From the NCBI RefSeq assembly GCF_007994075.1, contig NZ_VIWU01000001.1:8792959-8856958 (forward strand): DNA of 64,000 nucleotides, written 5' to 3'. The notes under the pieces were generated by a model. It was not told where the DNA came from and searched no databases. It was given only the letters and a program-made list of their open reading frames with translations. The DNA is from Pseudonocardia hierapolitana. Lineage in GTDB: Bacteria; Actinomycetota; Actinomycetes; Mycobacteriales; Pseudonocardiaceae. Below, in pieces: positions 59,044-64,000 of this stretch (the stretch's first letter is position 1; the number at the start of each line of letters is the position of its first letter). The translations under genes and the position numbers were made by a program.

Positions 59044-60045
59044 GTGACCGCCACGAGCAGCCGCCCCGGGCTGGACGGCGACACCGGTGCCGGGCTCGGT
59101 GACGTCGCGGAACTGTGCGGCCGCATCGCGGGCAACGTGCAGCGGGTCATCGTCGGCAAGCCCGACGTGGTGCGCATCGCGCTGGTCACGCTGCTCGCCG
59201 AGGGCCACCTGCTCGTGGAGGACGTGCCCGGCGTCGGCAAGACATCACTGGCCAAGGCGCTCGCCCGCTCCATCGACTGCTCGGTCAGCCGCGTGCAGTT
59301 CACCCCGGACCTGCTGCCGGGCGACATCACCGGACTATCGGTCTTCAACCGGCAGACCACGGAGTTCGAGTTCCGCCCGGGCCCCGTCTTCGCCAACATC
59401 GTGATCGCCGACGAGATCAACCGCGCCTCACCCAAGACGCAGTCGGCACTGCTGGAGTGCATGGCCGAGCACCAGGTCACCGTCGACGGCGCCACCTACG
59501 CGCTCGCCAGCCCCTTCATGGTCGTCGCCACGCAGAACCCGGTGGAGATGGACGGCACCTACCCGCTGCCCGAGGCCCAGCGCGACCGATTCACCGCCCG
59601 CGTCAGCGTCGGCTACCCCGACCTCGCGGCCGAGCTCGCCATGGTCGACGAGCACAGCGCGGCCGATCCGCTCGACATGCTGCGGCCGGTCACCGACGCA
59701 CGTCGCGTGCGCATGGTGGTCGAGGCCGTCCGCCGGGTGCGGGTCGGGCCCGAGGTGCGCCAGTACTGCGTGGAGCTGGTCGGCACCACCCGCCGCATCC
59801 CGGACGTGCGGCTCGGGGCGTCCCCCCGGGCCACCCTGCAGCTCGTGCGGGCGGCCCGCGCGCAGGCCGCACTCGCCGGACGCGGCTTCGTCGTGCCCGA
59901 CGACGTGCAGGCCGTTGCGGTGCCGGTGATCGCCCACCGCCTGCTGCTCACGCCCGACGCGCTGGCCTCCCGCCGCTCCGCCGTCGACATCGTCCGCAGC
60001 CTGCTCGGCCGCCACCCGGTACCGGCGCCCCCGCGGGGCGGGTGA
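59044..60045 (+). CDS. MoxR-family AAA+ ATPase
   Basis: 333 residues: Walker A VPGVGKTS (about 61-68), Walker B VIADEINRA (about 120-128), sensor region ATQNPVEMDGTYPLPEAQRDRF and the lid domain (about 215-330). MoxR ATPases act as chaperone-like factors for partner proteins encoded alongside. GTG start with GGAGGAG nearby. First gene of moxR-DUF58-transglutaminase, an order conserved in many bacteria; divergent from mraZ. Confidence 0.95.
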   Translation: MTATSSRPGLDGDTGAGLGDVAELCGRIAGNVQRVIVGKPDVVRIALVTLLAEGHLLVEDVPGVGKTSLAKALARSIDCSVSRVQFTPDLLPGDITGLSVFNRQTTEFEFRPGPVFANIVIADEINRASPKTQSALLECMAEHQVTVDGATYALASPFMVVATQNPVEMDGTYPLPEAQRDRFTARVSVGYPDLAAELAMVDEHSAADPLDMLRPVTDARRVRMVVEAVRRVRVGPEVRQYCVELVGTTRRIPDVRLGASPRATLQLVRAARAQAALAGRGFVVPDDVQAVAVPVIAHRLLLTPDALASRRSAVDIVRSLLGRHPVPAPPRGG

Positions 60046-60048
60046 GGC

Positions 60049-61293
60049 GTGGGCCCCGGCGGCCGCTTCTCCGGCCTCACCACTCGCGGGCGCTGCCTGC
60101 TCGCGGGCGGCGGCGCCACCTCCGTGTGCGCCGTCATCCTGGACGAGCGCGACCTGCTGCGCGTCGGCGTGTTCGTGGCGCTGCTGCCGCTGCTCGCGCT
60201 GCTGCTCGCGTCCCGCACCCGCCGCACCGTCCGGGTCGAGCGCGTCCTCGAACCGCCGCGGGTGCCGGTCGGCTCGCCGGTCGACGTCGAGTTGCAGCTC
60301 GAAGGCGGTCCGTTGCTCGGGGCGCTGCGGCTGAGCGACGCGGCGCCCGACGCCGCGGGCGCGCAGGCCGACGCCCCGCCGCGGTTCACTGTGCACCGCC
60401 TCTCCAGCCGCGGCACCGCCACCCTGACCTATCCGCTGCAGCCGGTGCTGCGCGGCGTGCACCGGGTCGGCCCGCTCACCGGCACCGCCACCGACCCGCT
60501 CGGCCTCGCCGAGTTCGACCAGGAGCTCGCGGGCCCGCAGCGGCTGGTCGTACTCCCCCGCGTCGTCGCACTGCGCGGCGTGCCGCCCGCGCTGGGTGCG
60601 GGTGAGGGCACGGCCGGCGCCGCGCTCAACCACCAGGGCCAGGGCGCCACCGACGTACTGATCCGCGCCTACCGGCAGGGCGACGAGCTGCGCCGGGTGC
60701 ATTGGCGCAGCAGCGCCCGGCACGGCGAGCTGATGGTGCGGCTCGAGGAACGGCCGTGGCGCGGCGGGATGACCCTCCTGCTGGACCGGCGCGACGCCGC
60801 CCACCGCGGCCGGGGCGCCGACTCGAGCCTGGAGTTCGCCGTCAGCCTGGCGGCCAGCGTGTGCATGCACCTGTTCGCCCGCGGTGAGCCCGTCACCCTC
60901 GTCACCGAGGACGGCGTCGAGCTCACCCCGCAGGGTTCGGCGTCCGGCCGTGAACAGCTCCTCGACGCGCTCGCCGGCCTCAGGCCGTCCGCCCGCAGCG
61001 ACCTCACCGGGCCGGAGCTCACCGCGGGCACCGAGGTGCTCGCCGTGCTGGGCGCGATCGGCCCCGGCCAGGTCGAGGCGCTGTGCTCCCGTCACCCCGC
61101 CGGGGGCCACGTGGTGCTCTGCGACACCGCCACCTGGGATCCGGCAGGTGGTCGCAGCATCGCGGCCGAGAGCGCCTCCGCACTGCGGCGCGCGGGCTGG
61201 CGCGTCGCGGTGGCCACCGCGAACACGACCCCCGCGCAGGTCTGGGACCAGCTGGTCGCGGGCGCCGCGCCCGCGTTCACGGGGCAGCGATGA
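60049..61293 (+). CDS. DUF58 domain-containing protein
   Basis: 414 residues: two N-terminal hydrophobic helices (about 15-55), a beta-rich domain, and the DUF58 core (about 205-250; YRQGDELRRVHWRSSARHGELMVRLEE) leading into a von Willebrand A-like fold. Typical MoxR partner, perhaps involved in envelope assembly. GTG start three bases after moxR; its stop overlaps the next gene as ATGA. Confidence 0.92.
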   Translation: MGPGGRFSGLTTRGRCLLAGGGATSVCAVILDERDLLRVGVFVALLPLLALLLASRTRRTVRVERVLEPPRVPVGSPVDVELQLEGGPLLGALRLSDAAPDAAGAQADAPPRFTVHRLSSRGTATLTYPLQPVLRGVHRVGPLTGTATDPLGLAEFDQELAGPQRLVVLPRVVALRGVPPALGAGEGTAGAALNHQGQGATDVLIRAYRQGDELRRVHWRSSARHGELMVRLEERPWRGGMTLLLDRRDAAHRGRGADSSLEFAVSLAASVCMHLFARGEPVTLVTEDGVELTPQGSASGREQLLDALAGLRPSARSDLTGPELTAGTEVLAVLGAIGPGQVEALCSRHPAGGHVVLCDTATWDPAGGRSIAAESASALRRAGWRVAVATANTTPAQVWDQLVAGAAPAFTGQR

Positions 61294-63683
61294 CGCGGTC
61301 GGCCACCCCACCGCCGCCCCGGGACCCGGGGCCGCCGCCGCGCGCCCGCGCCACGGCCACGCAGGTGCCCCGCCAACGCCCGCCCGTCCCGGAGGCGGCG
61401 GCTCCCGCGAGATCCACTCCGGAACCCGCAGCACCTCCCGCGCCGACACCGGCGCCACCTGCCGCCCCCGCCCGGCGCGTGCCGTGGGTCGCCACGCTCG
61501 CCGCCGGGGCGGCGGTGCTGCTCGCCGGCGGTCCGGTCACCGCCGTCATCCAGGGTTGGTCCTGGGTCGGCTACGCCCTCGTGGCCGTCGCGGTCGTGGT
61601 CGGCGCGGGTCTGCTCCTGGCCCGCTTCGGCCCGGTCGTCACCGCGATCGGCCAGTGCGTGGCCGTGCTCGTCGTCCTCACGATCTTCTTCGCCGACGGC
61701 GCGCTGCTCGGGTTCCTACCGGGCCCCGCGGCGTTCGGCCACTTCGGCGCGCTCGTCGCCGGTGCAGGCCAGCAGATCGACACCAGCACGGCGCCGGTCG
61801 CGGCCACCCCGGAGATCCTCTTCCTCACAACGGCGGCGTTCGGGCTGCTCACCGTCGGCGTGTATGCCGCGGCGGTGATCGCGCGTGCCCCCGCGGCGGC
61901 AGGGGTGCCGCTGCTCGCCGTCTTCGCGGTGCCGGCAGCGCTGGCCGACCAGCTCCTGCCGTGGTGGGCGATGGCAGGCGCCGCAGCCGGGTTCGGGTTG
62001 CTGCTGGTGGCAGCGGGCGGGCTGCACAGCCAGCTCACCGCCGGCACCGCGCTCGTGGCGGGAGCCGTCGTCGTGGCGCTCGGCGTCGGCGTCATCACGC
62101 CGTTCATCGGCACGGCAGGCCGGTTCGCGGGCGGCGGTGGTGGCGGCGCCGCGGGCTCGATCGGCCTCACACCGTTCACGGCGCTGCGCGGACAGCTCGA
62201 ACAGAGCACTCCCGCCGAGCTGTTCGAGGTGCGTGGCCTCGCGCGCCCCACGTACCTGCGCGCGCTCACGCTGCGCCAGTACGTCGCGGACCGGGGGTGG
62301 GAGGCCACCCGGCCCGCGCCCGGCATCCCGCTCCCGGGGCCGGTGCAGCAGCAGCCGGACGTACCGGGCGATTTCGTCGACGTCGACATCTCCAACATCG
62401 CCTTCCGCGACTACTGGCTCCCGCTCTACGGCGAGCCCATCGACGTGGCCGACCTGCCCGACACCCAGTGGCTGTACGACGCCGCCAGCGGCACCGGTTA
62501 CACCGGTCGTCCGCGCCAGGAGGACGGCTGGCGGCAGCGCGCGATCCTCCCTACCCCGTCGATGCAGCAGCTGCGCGCCGCACAGGGCATCGCTGGCGTC
62601 GGCCTCGAGTACCTCGACACCACCGGAGTCGATCCGCGCGTCGCCCAGATCGCGCAGGAGGTCATCGGCAACGCAGGCCCGGGTTTCGACCGCGTGTTCG
62701 CCATCCAGAACTGGTTCGCAGGTCCCGGAACGCAGTTCACCTACAGCCTCCAGACCGCACCCGGCTCCGGTGACGACGCGCTGGTCGAGTTCCTGACCGT
62801 CGGCAAGACCGGCTACTGCGAGCAGTTCGCCTCGGCGATGGCCGTGATGCTGCGGACGGTCGGCGTGCCTGCCCGTGTGGCCATCGGGTTCACCGCCGGC
62901 ACCGACCAGGGCGACCGCCGCACGATCACCACAGCAGACGCGCACGCGTGGGTCGAGGCGTGGTTCCCCGGCGTCGGCTGGACGGGCTTCGACCCCACCC
63001 CGCTCACCGACGGCCGCCGGATCGACCCGCCCTACGTGGAGGAGGCCGAGGCCGAGCAGGAGAGCCAGCAGAGCGCCCCGGTCGAGGACGTGCCCGCTCC
63101 CGAACCGCAGTCCGGTGACGAGGAGGCCGCCGAGCCCACCACGCCCGAGTCGACGCAGCCGGAGGCGGCGCCGTCCGTCGGGTCGCCGGGCATTGGCATC
63201 CCGGTGTGGCCGTTCCTCGCCGCACTCGCGGCGGTGGCCGTCACCCTGGTGCCCGCCACGCTGCGGGTCCGCGATCGCAGGCGTCGTCTCGCCGCCGTGG
63301 CCCGCGGCGGGCCGGAGGCCGCGGGCGCGGGCTGGGAGGAGCTGATGGCGGAATCGGCCGACCGCGGTGCCGAGTGCCCGCCGAGCGACACCGTCCGCGC
63401 CGCCGCGCGCCGCCTCGTGCGCGAGCACCATCTCGAGTCGGACGCCCAGCAGGCCCTGCGCCAGGTCATCGGCGCGGTCGAGGCGAGCTGGTACGGCGGC
63501 ACGCACCCCCGGCCGGGTGAGCTCGATGAGCCGGTGCGGGCCGTGGCGGCGGGGATCGCCGCGGGCAGCGGGCTCTCACTGCGGGGCCGGTTGCTCCCCC
63601 GCTCCGTGGTGCAGCGGGTGCGGGACCGCCGGTCTGCGGCGCGGGCGGGCAGCAACCGCTCCGAAGCGGTCACCTCACGCTGA
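61290..63683 (+). CDS. Membrane transglutaminase-like protein (TgpA type)
   Basis: 797 residues: Pro/Ala-rich cytoplasmic start (1-65), about seven transmembrane helices (70-290), an extracellular transglutaminase core with catalytic triad Cys510 (GYCEQFASAMAVMLR), His552 (DAHAWVEAW) and Asp568 (GFDPTP), an acidic Glu/Pro-rich linker, another helix (about 630-650) and a DUF4129-like cytoplasmic end. Third gene of the MoxR/DUF58 system; natural substrate unknown. Confidence 0.93.
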   Translation: MTRSATPPPPRDPGPPPRARATATQVPRQRPPVPEAAAPARSTPEPAAPPAPTPAPPAAPARRVPWVATLAAGAAVLLAGGPVTAVIQGWSWVGYALVAVAVVVGAGLLLARFGPVVTAIGQCVAVLVVLTIFFADGALLGFLPGPAAFGHFGALVAGAGQQIDTSTAPVAATPEILFLTTAAFGLLTVGVYAAAVIARAPAAAGVPLLAVFAVPAALADQLLPWWAMAGAAAGFGLLLVAAGGLHSQLTAGTALVAGAVVVALGVGVITPFIGTAGRFAGGGGGGAAGSIGLTPFTALRGQLEQSTPAELFEVRGLARPTYLRALTLRQYVADRGWEATRPAPGIPLPGPVQQQPDVPGDFVDVDISNIAFRDYWLPLYGEPIDVADLPDTQWLYDAASGTGYTGRPRQEDGWRQRAILPTPSMQQLRAAQGIAGVGLEYLDTTGVDPRVAQIAQEVIGNAGPGFDRVFAIQNWFAGPGTQFTYSLQTAPGSGDDALVEFLTVGKTGYCEQFASAMAVMLRTVGVPARVAIGFTAGTDQGDRRTITTADAHAWVEAWFPGVGWTGFDPTPLTDGRRIDPPYVEEAEAEQESQQSAPVEDVPAPEPQSGDEEAAEPTTPESTQPEAAPSVGSPGIGIPVWPFLAALAAVAVTLVPATLRVRDRRRRLAAVARGGPEAAGAGWEELMAESADRGAECPPSDTVRAAARRLVREHHLESDAQQALRQVIGAVEASWYGGTHPRPGELDEPVRAVAAGIAAGSGLSLRGRLLPRSVVQRVRDRRSAARAGSNRSEAVTSR

Positions 63684-63697
63684 CGCCGGACACGACA

Positions 63698-63737
63698 CGG
63701 ACTCCGCACGTCCGCGGGGCGGCATGTGCGGAGTCCG
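63698..63737. terminator. Hairpin terminator between convergent genes
   Basis: Perfect 12-bp stem CGGACTCCGCAC / GTGCGGAGTCCG (63698-63709 and 63726-63737) with a 16-base loop, 15 bp after the transglutaminase stop and 18 bp from the end of the opposing DUF3040 gene; it can serve both strands. Confidence 0.75.
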
Positions 63738-63755
63738 CGAGGTGCCTGTTGCGGG

Positions 63756-64000
63756 TTACTCCTGCTCGAAGCGGCGGCGGAAGCGCTCTTCCATCCGGCC
63801 GGTGAAGCGGTTCTTGTCCGGCTCGGCGTTCTTCGCCGGTGCGGCCTGGCCGTTGGCTCCCACGGACGTGACCGCGAGTACGGCTCCTCCGAGCATCATG
63901 AGGAACCCGACCACGCTGACGACCGGGAAACTTCCCAGCCACAGCTGCTGCACGGCGACGCCGACGACGAGCAGCACGAGACCGACGACGAACAGCGCAA
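63756..64000 (-). CDS. DUF3040-family membrane protein, C-terminal part (cut by window edge)
   Basis: About 81 residues are visible and the frame runs off the right edge. One or two hydrophobic helices (LFVVGLVLLVVGVAVQQLWLG and VVGFLMMLGGAVLAVTSVG) are followed by a hydrophilic tail ending RFTGRMEERFRRRFEQE, the typical end of DUF3040 proteins. The N-terminal motif of the family lies outside the window. Function unknown. Confidence 0.75.
   Translation of the reverse strand, partial: ALFVVGLVLLVVGVAVQQLWLGSFPVVSVVGFLMMLGGAVLAVTSVGANGQAAPAKNAEPDKNRFTGRMEERFRRRFEQE

Noticed and set aside
58865..59047. 60-codon frame just upstream of moxR with a GTGA overlap
   Set aside because: It spans the GTGGGG boxes, the TTGACA hexamer and the 10-bp palindrome, which look regulatory; the peptide has no family pattern.

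Overview
The window is a very GC-rich chromosomal segment from an actinobacterium. Gene content and order point to the Pseudonocardiales, with Pseudonocardia as my best guess (inference). Evidence: a dcw cell-wall/division cluster without ftsA that ends in sepF-yggT-wag31; ileS led by a translational-type T-box; a short mycobacteria-like series ileS, lspA-rluD, dnaE1, bioFDB-bsaP, nadAB; a meso-DAP-type MurE; frequent GTG starts; and many ATGA/GTGA stop-start overlaps.

Layout. 0-4.4 kb: nadB (cut by the window edge) and nadA, with a divergent NrtR-type repressor and a clear palindromic operator in front of nadA; then a LON-domain protein and a divergent EamA transporter/CGNR regulator pair. 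4.4-8.7 kb: a VapBC module, then a tightly coupled biotin operon bioF-bioD-bioB-bsaP. Its last gene is a NodA-family N-acyltransferase, unexpected in a biotin operon. 8.7-15 kb: HAD hydrolase plus Dyp peroxidase, tandem-GNAT protein, a SulP-STAS-carbonic anhydrase fusion, a PaaX regulator, and the headless remnant of a vapC gene. 15-28 kb: dnaE1, an alpha/beta hydrolase and two glycosyltransferases, DMT and DUF998 membrane proteins, then rluD, lspA and a K+/H+ antiporter.

28-36 kb: two converging arrays of eight 22-bp repeats lie between the antiporter and a histidine kinase/response regulator/DUF4097 operon. A methyltransferase, a DUF167 protein and ileS with its T-box follow. 36-58.6 kb: the division and wall cluster, transcribed leftwards: mraZ-rsmH-ftsL-ftsI-[1.6 kb noncoding spacer]-murE-murF-mraY-murD-ftsW-murG-murC-ftsQ-ftsZ-pgeF-yggS-sepF-yggT-wag31. 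These genes make lipid II, flip/polymerise it at the septum, and set up the Z-ring and polar growth. 58.6-64 kb: divergent moxR-DUF58-transglutaminase operon and the end of a DUF3040 gene.

The most interesting observations are the NodA-family acyltransferase in the biotin operon, the symmetric 8+8 repeat arrays, the repeat-filled spacer that splits the dcw cluster, GTGGGG MraZ-type boxes on both sides of the mraZ-moxR divergent region, and a lysine-rich pentapeptide repeat at the N-terminus of FtsW. I found no tRNA, rRNA, CRISPR array, prophage or intact insertion sequence.
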